Part shown: positions 52,233-60,449 of the stretch, piece by piece | Numbering within the stretch: the stretch's first letter is position 1 | Layout: each line of letters begins with the position of its first letter | Assembly (NCBI GenBank): GCA_963750015.1 | Contig: CAVVPU010000241.1 | Span: 96,242 to 160,241, forward strand | Reading direction: 5' to 3' | Origin: CAVVNC01 sp963750015 | GTDB lineage: Bacteria; Desulfobacterota; Syntrophorhabdia; Syntrophorhabdales; WCHB1-27 | DNA: 64,000 nucleotides | Position numbers and translations under genes: made by a program | The notes under the pieces: generated by a model | Seen by the model: only the letters and a program-made list of their open reading frames with translations | Databases searched by the model: none | Told to the model about the DNA's origin: nothing

Positions 52233-53673
52233 GTCGTTGTATGGCTTTTTCGTAGAGCGTCCCGTATCTCTCGGCTGATTTTTCCCAGGAGAAATCCTGC
52301 CCTATGCACCTTTTCATCATGGGGACCCATTGTTCGCTGCGGTAAGCGGAGAGGGCCCGCTCGACAGCCAGCAACATGTCATCGACCGTGTAATCATAGA
52401 ACTTGAAACCGGTGCGCGTGTCCGGATTCATGGGGTCGTCGGTTATCGTGTCATCCAGGCCGCCTACTGCTCGAACTATGGGAACGGTGCCGTACCTCAA
52501 GCTATAGAGCTGGTTGAGCCCGCACGGCTCGTACCGTGACGGCATGAGAAACATGTCCGAGCCGGCCTCAATCAGGTGAGCGAGGTCGTTGTCATAGGCT
52601 ATCTTTACTGAAAAAGACTGGGGATACCTCTCCGATAGCTGAGTGAACTGCTCGTGGTATTTCCGCTCTCCTGTTCCGAGAAGAATGTACTGGACACCCA
52701 TGGAAACGAGTCGCTCGAACCCTTCGGAGACCAGATCGAATCCCTTCTGGTCGGCGAGACGGGAAATGCTGGAGATTATCGGTACTGTCGGGTCAACGGG
52801 AAGACCGAAAGCCTTCTGCAGCTCTTGTTTGCAAGTCTTCTTGTTTTCGAGTCGGTTCGTATCGAACGTGGCTGGTATATAAGGATCCTTCGCGGGGTTC
52901 CATTCGTCGTAGTCGATGCCGTTTACGATGCCGAAGAGGTCATCCTTTCTGGTGCGGAGGACTCCATCCAGACCCGCCCCGAATTCCGGCGTCTGTATCT
53001 CCTTGCTGTACTTCGTGCTCACCGTGTTGAGCAGATCCGCGAAGATTATGCCCCCTTTCAGGAAATTGATCTTGCCGTAGAATTCGAGATAATTGGGCGT
53101 AAAGTACTCCCACCCCATGTTGAGAAGGTGCCAGTCCAGATGCCAGAAGAGGCCTTGATAACCGAGGTTGTGGATGGTCAGAAGGGTGGCAATCCTCGAA
53201 AGGGTGGGGTCCTGTTTGTAAAGGGTCTTCAGAAACGCAGGCACCAGGGCCGTTTGCCAATCGTTGCAGTGGATTGCGTCGGGTACGAAGCCGGTGACCT
53301 TTATTGCTTCGATGATGCTTTTTGAGAAGAAAATGAACCGCTCCGCGTTATCTATGTAATCGCCGTCCTGGGTACTGTAGAGATTGTCCCGATAGTAGTA
53401 TTCCTCTTTGTCCAGAAGATAGAGGGGGATGTCATTGTAACGGCTTTCCACGATCTCGCCGTCCACCATTCTCTGCGAGATAGGGCACGAGACGCGGTAT
53501 CCTCTATAACTGATGGGAAAACCCTTCTCCTCGATGCCTTTGTATTTCGGCATGATAACCCTTACGTCGGCGCCGAGTTTTTTCAGCGCCTTGGGGAGGG
53601 CGCCGGCCACGTCGGCGAGGCCGCCCGTTTTCGCGAGCGGGAATACTTCGGAAGAAGCTACGAGAATTTTCAC
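52219..53673 (-). CDS. glgA: Glycogen synthase
   Basis: GT5 family glucosyltransferase that uses ADP-glucose, 484 residues. The start MKILVASSEVFPLAKTGGLADVAGALPKAL includes the KxGGL substrate motif. HCNDWQTALVPAFLKTL, TIHNLGYQGLF, IVNGIDYDEWNPAKD and the C-terminal PSRYEPCGLNQLYSLRYGT complete the family. The start is GTG at 53673. Confidence 0.97.
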   Translation of the reverse strand: MKILVASSEVFPLAKTGGLADVAGALPKALKKLGADVRVIMPKYKGIEEKGFPISYRGYRVSCPISQRMVDGEIVESRYNDIPLYLLDKEEYYYRDNLYSTQDGDYIDNAERFIFFSKSIIEAIKVTGFVPDAIHCNDWQTALVPAFLKTLYKQDPTLSRIATLLTIHNLGYQGLFWHLDWHLLNMGWEYFTPNYLEFYGKINFLKGGIIFADLLNTVSTKYSKEIQTPEFGAGLDGVLRTRKDDLFGIVNGIDYDEWNPAKDPYIPATFDTNRLENKKTCKQELQKAFGLPVDPTVPIISSISRLADQKGFDLVSEGFERLVSMGVQYILLGTGERKYHEQFTQLSERYPQSFSVKIAYDNDLAHLIEAGSDMFLMPSRYEPCGLNQLYSLRYGTVPIVRAVGGLDDTITDDPMNPDTRTGFKFYDYTVDDMLLAVERALSAYRSEQWVPMMKRCIGQDFSWEKSAERYGTLYEKAIQRHEFR

Positions 53674-53682
53674 GCGATCCTC

Positions 53683-54693
53683 CTAAACATCAACTTCCTG
53701 CAGGAAGATGGTTGCTTCTTCCGGTGGCGTCGGGTTGATGTAGAAGCCTGTTCCCCATTCGAAACCTGCGAGCTTCGTCAGTCTCGGTATGATCTCAATG
53801 TGCCAATGGTAATAAGGAGCATCGACAAGTTCCAGGGGGGTGGTGTGAATCATATAGTTGTACGGAGGAGAATTGAGCACCTTCTGGTGTTTTCTCAAGA
53901 CCACGGAAAGAGCTTCCGCGATGGAGAAGTAATTGTCACCCGTTCTGGACGAGACAAAGGACTCTTCATGACGCTTCGGGAGGATCCAGGTCTCGAAAGG
54001 AAAGCGGGAGGCGAAGGGCGAAATGGCTATGAAATGGGCATTCTCATAGACGACCCGCTGTCTCTCCTCGCTCTCCTGGGCCACGATATCGCAAAAGACG
54101 CACCGGTCGCGGTGCTTGTAATAATTAAGGGAGCCGGTGATCTCCTCGGAAAGCCGCTTCGGAATGATAGGGAGAGCGATGAGCTGAGAGTGCGAATGGG
54201 CAAGGGAGGCGCCGGCCATGGACCCGGAGTTCTTGAAGATCATGATGAACTTGAACCTCCTGTCTCTGAGGAGGTCGAGCGTCCTTTCACGGTATGCCAT
54301 GAAAAGGTTCTGAACGGCAGGGATCTCCATGCCGGTGAGGGTCTGGTTGTGTATGGGCGTCTCGACGATCACCTCGTGGGCGCCCACGCCGTTCATTTTA
54401 TCGTAGAGCCCGAGCCCCTGCTTATTGAGCTCTCCCTCGATCCGCAAGGCTGGAAACTTGTTGGGTACCACCCGCAATATCCAGTTGGGACTGTTTGAGG
54501 GTGAGGAGAAGGGCGCAGGGCGGATGGCAAAGACCTCCGGGGGGGTCATGGCCTCGTTCCCGGGACAGAGAGGGCAGATTGCCCCCGGTTTTGCCGCTTC
54601 AGCCTCTTCTGTCAGAAATACGGGCCTTTGTCCCCGCTCGGATGAGATAATCACCCACCTGTCGATGATGGGATCTTTTCTTAATTCCGGCAT
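53683..54693 (-). CDS. galT: Galactose-1-phosphate uridylyltransferase family protein
   Basis: A 336-residue HIT-superfamily nucleotidyltransferase. Start ELRKDPIIDRWVIISSERGQRP, metal site CPLCPGNE and CVFC, catalytic HSHSQLIALP (H-x-H-x-Q), and the C-terminal HWHIEIIPR. Homologues include GalT and ADP-glucose phosphorylases. The glgA and glgB neighbours make a role in glycogen or ADP-glucose turnover as likely as galactose use, so the gene symbol is provisional. Confidence 0.88.
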   Translation of the reverse strand: MPELRKDPIIDRWVIISSERGQRPVFLTEEAEAAKPGAICPLCPGNEAMTPPEVFAIRPAPFSSPSNSPNWILRVVPNKFPALRIEGELNKQGLGLYDKMNGVGAHEVIVETPIHNQTLTGMEIPAVQNLFMAYRERTLDLLRDRRFKFIMIFKNSGSMAGASLAHSHSQLIALPIIPKRLSEEITGSLNYYKHRDRCVFCDIVAQESEERQRVVYENAHFIAISPFASRFPFETWILPKRHEESFVSSRTGDNYFSIAEALSVVLRKHQKVLNSPPYNYMIHTTPLELVDAPYYHWHIEIIPRLTKLAGFEWGTGFYINPTPPEEATIFLQEVDV

Positions 54694-54751
54694 TTATGCG
54701 CCATCCATGACCTCTTTGACATGATCTGACTCGCGTGGTATTACATAGTGA

Positions 54752-55425
54752 ATGATTCCCTTGAAAGACAACGTTCCCACGCGCACCTTTCCCATTATAA
54801 CAATAACGATAGTCCTTGTAAACATTCTGATTTTCGCATGGTCCCTTACGCTTTCCCAGGGATTAGAGACCAAACTCGTGTACAGGTTCGCCCTTGTGCC
54901 GAAGGAACTGCTGATTGCCCTCACTACGCGCCCCGACCTGCTTCCATACAACTGCCTCACGATTTTCACCTCGATGTTCCTTCATGGAGGCGTTCTCCAT
55001 GTGGCAGGAAACATGCTCTACCTATGGATATTCGGCAATAATGTCGAGGACAGGATCGGTCACGGCAGGTTCGTCGTATTCTATCTGCTTTCCGGGCTCG
55101 TTGCCGCCGCAGCGCAAGTCTCTTTCGATCCGTCGTCCTCTGTTCCTATGATAGGGGCAAGCGGAGCCGTCTCGGGTATCCTCGGGGCCTATCTTCTGCT
55201 GTTCCCGAGAGCTAAGGTGAAGACCCTCATATTCATTCTCGTCTTCATCACAACCGTCGACATACCGGCTATGCTGCTCCTCACCATATGGTTCTTCATG
55301 CAGATCGCCTTCGCCCATGGGGGGGAGTGGCCTGGTTCGCCCATGTAGGCGGCTTTGTCTTTGGGCTGATCTTCGTCAAAGCCTTCACCATAGGGGTTCG
55401 GCCACGCGCGAGGGCTTACAGATGA
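54752..55425 (+). CDS. Rhomboid-family intramembrane protease, one-base frame break in a 7-G tract
   Basis: A six-helix rhomboid serine protease. The oxyanion-loop His and Asn are in HGGVLHVAGNMLY (H83, N87), and the catalytic Ser137 is in GASGAVSG. The first frame then ends shortly after FMQIAFAHGG with a stop at 55346-55348. If one G is added to the G7 run (55319-55325) the frame continues GGVAWFAHVGGFVFG, supplying the catalytic His, to a natural stop at 55423-55425 after RPRARAYR. The total would be about 224 residues, normal for the family. The break therefore separates the Ser from the His. No Shine-Dalgarno site is evident; it is divergent from galT. Confidence 0.85.
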
Positions 55426-55450
55426 CACGCAGCCTCTCGGAGCCGATAAA

Positions 55451-55466
55451 TGTTTCACGTGAAACA
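55451..55466. promoter_or_regulatory. parS: parS centromere site
   Basis: A perfect match to the consensus 16-mer TGTTTCACGTGAAACA, symmetric to 18 bp with the flanking A and T. It lies in the gap between the rhomboid and radical SAM genes. The window's own ParB carries the matching DNA-binding domain. Confidence 0.93.
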
Positions 55467-55515
55467 TTCCGGGCTGTCCCTTGGAACGGCGCTTCATACA
55501 TTCTAAAAGTAAGAC

Positions 55516-56865
55516 ATGAAAATGCATTTACAAGTTCTCCTGATCAACCCACCCATCTATGACGTAGCGGCCTACGGCTTCTGGTCGGCTCCCCTGGGAC
55601 TCCTCTATGTGGGGGCCGTTCTCAGGAAGAACGGAATGGAGCTTGCTCTTCTCGACTGTCTGAAAGAGAGAGAAGACAAAAGGAAAGAGGACGGAAGGGC
55701 GCCTTTTTTCAAGCAAAAGGCCGCAAGTCCTGAGCCCTTCAAGGGTCTCTCGAGGAGGTTCAGACGTTATGGCGCCAAGCTGGAGGAGATGGAGGCGGAG
55801 CTTCGGGCCGCAAAGACTCCCGATCTCGTGCTCGTCACTACCATCATGACATACTGGTATCCAGGTGCGGTTGAAGCCGTCCGGCTCGCGCGGACTGTCT
55901 TCCCTAAGGCAAAGATCGTTGTGGGAGGCATATATGCGTCCCTCTGCCCCTCCCATGCCGCCGAACAAATGGCCGGAGCAGACCTTATCGTGGGAAGGGA
56001 TGATCTCTCGACATTGTACGCGTTTGTGGAAGAGACCTTCTCGTGTGCTCTCCCTTTCAAGCCCCGGGCAGACGAGCTCAGCCGCTTGCCGTATCCCGCC
56101 TTTGACCTGTACGAGAAACGCAGTTTCGTGCCTCTGCTCACCTCGACGGGGTGCGCCTTCAACTGCACCTATTGTGCGACTTCCTACCTGCGGCCGCACA
56201 TTTCAAGAAGGCTGCCCGGAGAGGTTCTTCAGGAGATCGAGCATTGGCAGGACAGGGGAGTTTCACACTTTGCCCTGTACGACGACAACTTCCTTTTCCG
56301 GAAAGATACCTTTTCCAAGCCTCTCCTGCGCGGGATAGGACAACTGCCTTTAGAGACTGCCTTCTACAATCCGAACGCTCTTAACGCGTCTCTCATCGAT
56401 CGGGAGGTTGCCGCCCTTTTGAGAGGGGCGGGTTTTCGGGAGGTGAGGATAGGTCTCGAGACCGTAGATCCCGGGATGCAAAAGGCTACGGGAGATAAAG
56501 TGGACAAGGCGATCTTCGAGCGCGCCCTGTCCACCCTCCTGAAAGAAGGATTTCCGGGCAAAGCCATAACAGCATATGTTCTCGCGGGGCTCCCGCTGCA
56601 ACCCTGGGAGGAGGTAAAGCAGACTATCGACTACGTGGAAGGTCTGGGAATAAATGTGAATCTGGCCCAATACACGCCGATTCCTCATACTGCAATGTTC
56701 GAGAAGTACCACTCTATGGCCCGCTATCCCATATCGGAAGAGCCCCTCTTCCAGAACAACGCGCTCTTCCCCTTCGCCTGGGAGGGATTCACAGAAGCCG
56801 ACATGAACCGACTCAAGGCCTGCGTGAGAGAGGGCAATGAAAGAGTCCGGACTAAAATTCGGTAA
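55516..56865 (+). CDS. B12-binding radical SAM protein
   Basis: A 449-residue class B radical SAM enzyme. The N-terminal cobalamin-binding-like domain (VLLINPPIYD, GLLYVGAVLRKNG, VVGGIYASLCPSHA) is followed by the 4Fe-4S motif CAFNCTYC (Cys213, 217, 220) and the barrel with YDDNFLF and IGLETVDPGMQKATG. The substrate is unknown. It may be a methyltransferase or oxidoreductase; the sequence alone does not settle it. It is flanked by two parS sites. Confidence 0.88.
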   Translation: MKMHLQVLLINPPIYDVAAYGFWSAPLGLLYVGAVLRKNGMELALLDCLKEREDKRKEDGRAPFFKQKAASPEPFKGLSRRFRRYGAKLEEMEAELRAAKTPDLVLVTTIMTYWYPGAVEAVRLARTVFPKAKIVVGGIYASLCPSHAAEQMAGADLIVGRDDLSTLYAFVEETFSCALPFKPRADELSRLPYPAFDLYEKRSFVPLLTSTGCAFNCTYCATSYLRPHISRRLPGEVLQEIEHWQDRGVSHFALYDDNFLFRKDTFSKPLLRGIGQLPLETAFYNPNALNASLIDREVAALLRGAGFREVRIGLETVDPGMQKATGDKVDKAIFERALSTLLKEGFPGKAITAYVLAGLPLQPWEEVKQTIDYVEGLGINVNLAQYTPIPHTAMFEKYHSMARYPISEEPLFQNNALFPFAWEGFTEADMNRLKACVREGNERVRTKIR

Positions 56866-56977
56866 GGTCTTTGACCTAATTGATTTAATGGCACCCTTGG
56901 TGAAGCAGAATCGCCCCTTGGTGCCTCGGTTCGTTCTGCACATCATGGGGGCCGATTCCTCAGGAGCGTCTCGCTTT

Positions 56978-57013
56978 CTCTTCAAGATGTTTCACGTGAA
57001 ACATCTTGAAGAG
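56978..57013. promoter_or_regulatory. parS: parS site within a 36-bp perfect palindrome
   Basis: The core TGTTTCACGTGAAACA (56988-57003) is extended without mismatch by CTCTTCAAGA on the left and TCTTGAAGAG on the right, giving 18 paired bases on each side of the centre at 56995/56996. It lies in the 396-bp gap (56866-57261) after the radical SAM gene. Apart from this site and the promoter near 57216 I see nothing else in the gap. The extension beyond the 16-bp ParB site is unusual and could also act as a transcription-stopping cruciform or hairpin. Confidence 0.95.
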
Positions 57014-57194
57014 CGCCCCCATGCTTCTATCGCTAACCGTTCAACGGGCGGCATTCAGCCGGTCTGTCGACGGCGGCTCCGTGCCTACCGTCTCATCTCG
57101 CACAGCGGGCGGCCACACGAAGAAAACCCGGAATAATGTAATGGTAAGCCAGGGCAAAGCAAGGATTACTCAATGGCGTTTCAATCGCCTCCTT

Positions 57195-57221
57195 GCCAAC
57201 CCGGTTCGGAAGGTATAATCT
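57195..57221 (+). promoter_or_regulatory. Putative promoter of the EEP-Fic-PLD set
   Basis: A perfect TATAAT (57216-57221) with TTGCCA (57195-57200) 15 nt upstream. The spacer is short of the usual 17, so the -35 assignment is weak. The ATG at 57262 follows 41 nt later. Confidence 0.45.
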
Positions 57222-57261
57222 TGGAATGGAGATCGACCCGCACTCAACCTGAAGACAACTT

Positions 57262-58728
57262 ATGGGACCAGAGACGCTCGCAAAGGACCTTATTGAAATG
57301 CTCGCGCCCTTTCTCCCCCTGCTCCTGAAAGGTGGAGACAGGAAAGGCCCCAACATGGATCAGGTCCCTGCCCCGGTCATGAGGCTCTGGTCGATTCTGG
57401 CTTCCCCGGTGCGAAAGGACAGACGGGCCCGGGATAAGGCAATGGATTGCGCCGCCCTACCCAACGAGCGGGATGCACGCTCCGCCTTTTCCATAGAAAT
57501 CCAAAGACTTCTGGCTGAAGACGACGAAATCAAAAAGCGCATCGAGGAGACCCTAGCCCTTCTCGGCTTGTGCCTTCCATCCAAGGCCCACGAAAATTGG
57601 CGAGCGTCGCTTGGGAGAGATGATCGGATGGTCGATCGGCTTGAGATGATTTACCTTCTGAGAACCGGACGGGCACCTGAAGAGGTGGCGAAACTCTTCA
57701 GAATCGACGTCGGGCTCCTCGTGCGTCTCGCCACCTCCTATTCGCTCGCCGGGGCATTAGGACTATTGCCCGAAAACGGTATAGAGGACCGACTCGAGCG
57801 GAACGACCCTATACTCCGAAGACTGGAGATAGTCCGCCTCCTGCGGTCCGGCACCCCTTCGGCTGTTATAACTCAGGCATACGGCGTGCCGGAGGAGCAC
57901 GTCGAAAGGGTCAATGAAAGATTTTCACGAAACGGCGTTCTTGGCGTTCTCACCGAAGATGACCTGAATCGGCTCGCCGCTCTCTCTCCATCCCACGTGC
58001 GCGTCTGCACTTACAACCTCCACGGCACCCATACTGACAGCCCTTTCAGGTTCAGGCGAATAGCAGGGCAGCTCGCCCGCATGGAGCCGCACATATGCGC
58101 ATTTCAAGAGGCGATAAGCGGAGCCGGCATCGACGAGACGAGCGCCCAGATAGGCCGCTGGATGAGCTCGATAACCGAGTACGACTATCGGTCCAAGTTC
58201 TGCTATTGTCATCAGTTCATGGAGAAATACCCGGAAGGCGTAGCCGTTTCCCTCAGAAGCCCCTTGGAGAGATCGAGGAGCGTCGATCTGACTGCCTTAA
58301 GGGACGGGCTGAAACCGAACATGCCGAGAAATGCCCTCGCAGTGCAAACCGAAGTGTTCGGCCGCAAGATTGTCCTCGCCTCGGTTCATCTGGACCACAG
58401 CGCCGATTCCGAAGTGCGACTTGCACAGGGCCAAAAACTGGTTACCGAGGTGCAGGTCGAGAACGAAGGCGCCTATTGCACCATCCTTGCAGGTGACTTT
58501 AATGATGTCGAGGGATCACCGGTCATCGAATACATGAAATCCGCAGGCTACGTCGATGCGTACCGGGCTTGCCACAGGGACGAAGGAAACACCTACCCTG
58601 TCGACGATCCCCGTGTTCGGATAGACTTCATCTTTGTGAAAGGCCAAGGAACAGTGGTTTCATCCGGCGTGCTGCCGGATGACCCGGGATTGAGCGATCA
58701 CGCAGGGGTTTTTGCAGAGATCCGATAA
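57262..58728 (+). CDS. Endonuclease/exonuclease/phosphatase-family protein with tandem HTH-like repeats
   Basis: A 488-residue protein. Residues about 245-488 form an EEP (DNase I/APE1-like) domain: VCTYNLHG (Asn252), AFQEAI (Glu283), SVHLDH (His376), GDFNDVEG (Asp412, Asn414), RIDFIF (Asp455) and the closing SDH (Asp479, His480). All expected catalytic residues are present. Residues about 120-230 hold two similar helical HTH-like units, RLEMIYLLRTGRAPEEVAK then GLL, and RLEIVRLLRSGTPSAVIT then GVL, which may bind DNA or partner proteins. The natural substrate (DNA, RNA, nucleotide or lipid) is not decided by sequence. It is followed 14 nt later by the Fic gene. Confidence 0.88.
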   Translation: MGPETLAKDLIEMLAPFLPLLLKGGDRKGPNMDQVPAPVMRLWSILASPVRKDRRARDKAMDCAALPNERDARSAFSIEIQRLLAEDDEIKKRIEETLALLGLCLPSKAHENWRASLGRDDRMVDRLEMIYLLRTGRAPEEVAKLFRIDVGLLVRLATSYSLAGALGLLPENGIEDRLERNDPILRRLEIVRLLRSGTPSAVITQAYGVPEEHVERVNERFSRNGVLGVLTEDDLNRLAALSPSHVRVCTYNLHGTHTDSPFRFRRIAGQLARMEPHICAFQEAISGAGIDETSAQIGRWMSSITEYDYRSKFCYCHQFMEKYPEGVAVSLRSPLERSRSVDLTALRDGLKPNMPRNALAVQTEVFGRKIVLASVHLDHSADSEVRLAQGQKLVTEVQVENEGAYCTILAGDFNDVEGSPVIEYMKSAGYVDAYRACHRDEGNTYPVDDPRVRIDFIFVKGQGTVVSSGVLPDDPGLSDHAGVFAEIR

Positions 58729-58742
58729 TCCGGAGCTTCCAT

Positions 58743-60365
58743 ATGCCGTACCGGGTGGGTTATTTTGCCCTCGCCTATGCATGGGACCATCATTGCCGTA
58801 GGCTTTACGACACGATTGAGGGAAGAATCCGTCAAGCCGAGAGGGAAGCTGCGCAGCTCGAAGGGAACCGAATACATGGCCAGGCAAGCTCCTGTGACTA
58901 TGTTGAAAGACGGCAGGGTCTTCTCGATATCTCTCGCCATGTCCTATCTGAAATCAGGAAAAGAGAATACGTGATCAATTCACTCGGTTACAGGGGCTAC
59001 GGGGTAAACCGGGACCTCCTGGTAGCCCTCGCCACCCTTGCGGAAAGGGCAGGTCGGCTGCAAGAGGTGCTCCAAATGCAGTTTGCTCACGAAGTCGGGC
59101 CGGCCTGGGCACGGATCGACCAGAGAGAGATGGCCGAAGGGAAGCCGTCCGACCATGCTTTGGCCGAGCGCTGCGAACAGCCCTGCCGCTTGGAGTACAG
59201 AGAAGGGCTGGGGCCGGCCCAAGAGGGAGGTCTCGATCTGAGCCGCTATTGGCAGGTCATGGCCAAGGAAACCCCCTTTGAAGTCAACACCGTGATTTTC
59301 GAGCGCATGTTCTTCGCAGCCGGTTGCTCGTCCATGACCATCATGAAAGGAAGCACGGGGTTTCATAAAGGAGAGTCCTGCCAGGAGTTAAAATTGGGTG
59401 CGAACAGGGATTTCGTCCGGACGGTTCGCACCATCTTTGCCGGACTTTCCGCCTACACGGAAATAGGAATAGGCATACTACGGGATCTCCACCATCAGCT
59501 CACAAACACCCGTGGTCAGAATGGGGGCTCCTTCAGAGAGATCGACTTTCCTGACAGAAACGGAGTCACCTTCGAGTTCGGCAACTTCTACCGGGAGGTC
59601 TCAGACCTCGCCATTGTCCTCGACGAGACGGCCCGCAGCTTTCACAATTTGAACGGCTTCATCTACAATCTCGCCCGTTCCTATTACATGCTGATCGGGA
59701 TTCACCCGTTTTGGGACGGCAACGGCAGGGTGGGAAGATGTTTTCTCAACCTCTTCCTGTTGAAGAAGGGGCTGCCCCCTGTCACGCTCGACAACGACGA
59801 GGAAGTCTTAGCCCTCCCCCGCTATGGGGGCTCGATGGAAGACATGCATGACTATCTCAAGAAAAGGCTCCGCCAAGCGACCGCTACTTACCTCTACGAA
59901 AGACATAAGATCGAAGCTTTCGACCTTTTAGGCGAGAGGATCCATAACCTCTCCTTCGACTCCGGCTTCTATTTCAGACAAATCAACGGCCAGGCTCCGC
60001 AGATCGAGGTGAACTTCGAGGTTGTGGTGATTGACAACGGCAACGACCTGAGCCGCGCCTTCATGGACGAATCCCGGATCGTCCTTGCCGACGAAGGCTT
60101 GCTCCCCCGCATGACCGTCTACTGGGGCCTCTGTGAAGCCCCGCTCTCTCAATGGCGACATGCCTTCAGCCTCAGGCAAGGCATCTATTTCGAGGAGATT
60201 GCCTCAGACCGGGAAGGGTTGAAGGTTTTCGATGTCGACTTCCGTGTCAAAATCCCCAGGCAGGCCCGCAGGGGAGACTCTTTCGCCTGCTCAATTGTCT
60301 TCGAGGAACAGGGTCTCATATTCAACAACAAAGGACTTAATTATTCATATCCGCTGGATCTCTAG
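58743..60365 (+). CDS. Fic-domain protein with a beta-rich C-terminal extension
   Basis: A 540-residue protein. The Fic signature HPFWDGNGRVGR lies at residues 321-332, matching HxFxxGNGRxxR, so AMP or other nucleotide transfer to a protein target is expected. The helices preceding it (FYREVSDLAIVLDE, FIYNLARSYYMLIGI) fit the family. AAQLEGN (residues 36-42) resembles the inhibitory (S/T)xxxE(G/N) motif, but Ala replaces the Ser/Thr. The tail, about residues 405-540, is beta-rich (FEVVVIDNGNDLSR, LIFNNKGLNYSY) and not recognised. GGAG lies 9 nt before the ATG. No antitoxin-like small gene is adjacent. Confidence 0.88.
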   Translation: MPYRVGYFALAYAWDHHCRRLYDTIEGRIRQAEREAAQLEGNRIHGQASSCDYVERRQGLLDISRHVLSEIRKREYVINSLGYRGYGVNRDLLVALATLAERAGRLQEVLQMQFAHEVGPAWARIDQREMAEGKPSDHALAERCEQPCRLEYREGLGPAQEGGLDLSRYWQVMAKETPFEVNTVIFERMFFAAGCSSMTIMKGSTGFHKGESCQELKLGANRDFVRTVRTIFAGLSAYTEIGIGILRDLHHQLTNTRGQNGGSFREIDFPDRNGVTFEFGNFYREVSDLAIVLDETARSFHNLNGFIYNLARSYYMLIGIHPFWDGNGRVGRCFLNLFLLKKGLPPVTLDNDEEVLALPRYGGSMEDMHDYLKKRLRQATATYLYERHKIEAFDLLGERIHNLSFDSGFYFRQINGQAPQIEVNFEVVVIDNGNDLSRAFMDESRIVLADEGLLPRMTVYWGLCEAPLSQWRHAFSLRQGIYFEEIASDREGLKVFDVDFRVKIPRQARRGDSFACSIVFEEQGLIFNNKGLNYSYPLDL

Positions 60366-60449
60366 GTTTTCCGCGCACCATGCCATGGTTGGGGGTATCC
60401 GAAAGATGGCCTCTATCACCTACAGCGAATACGGTCGAGTAAAGAACGG

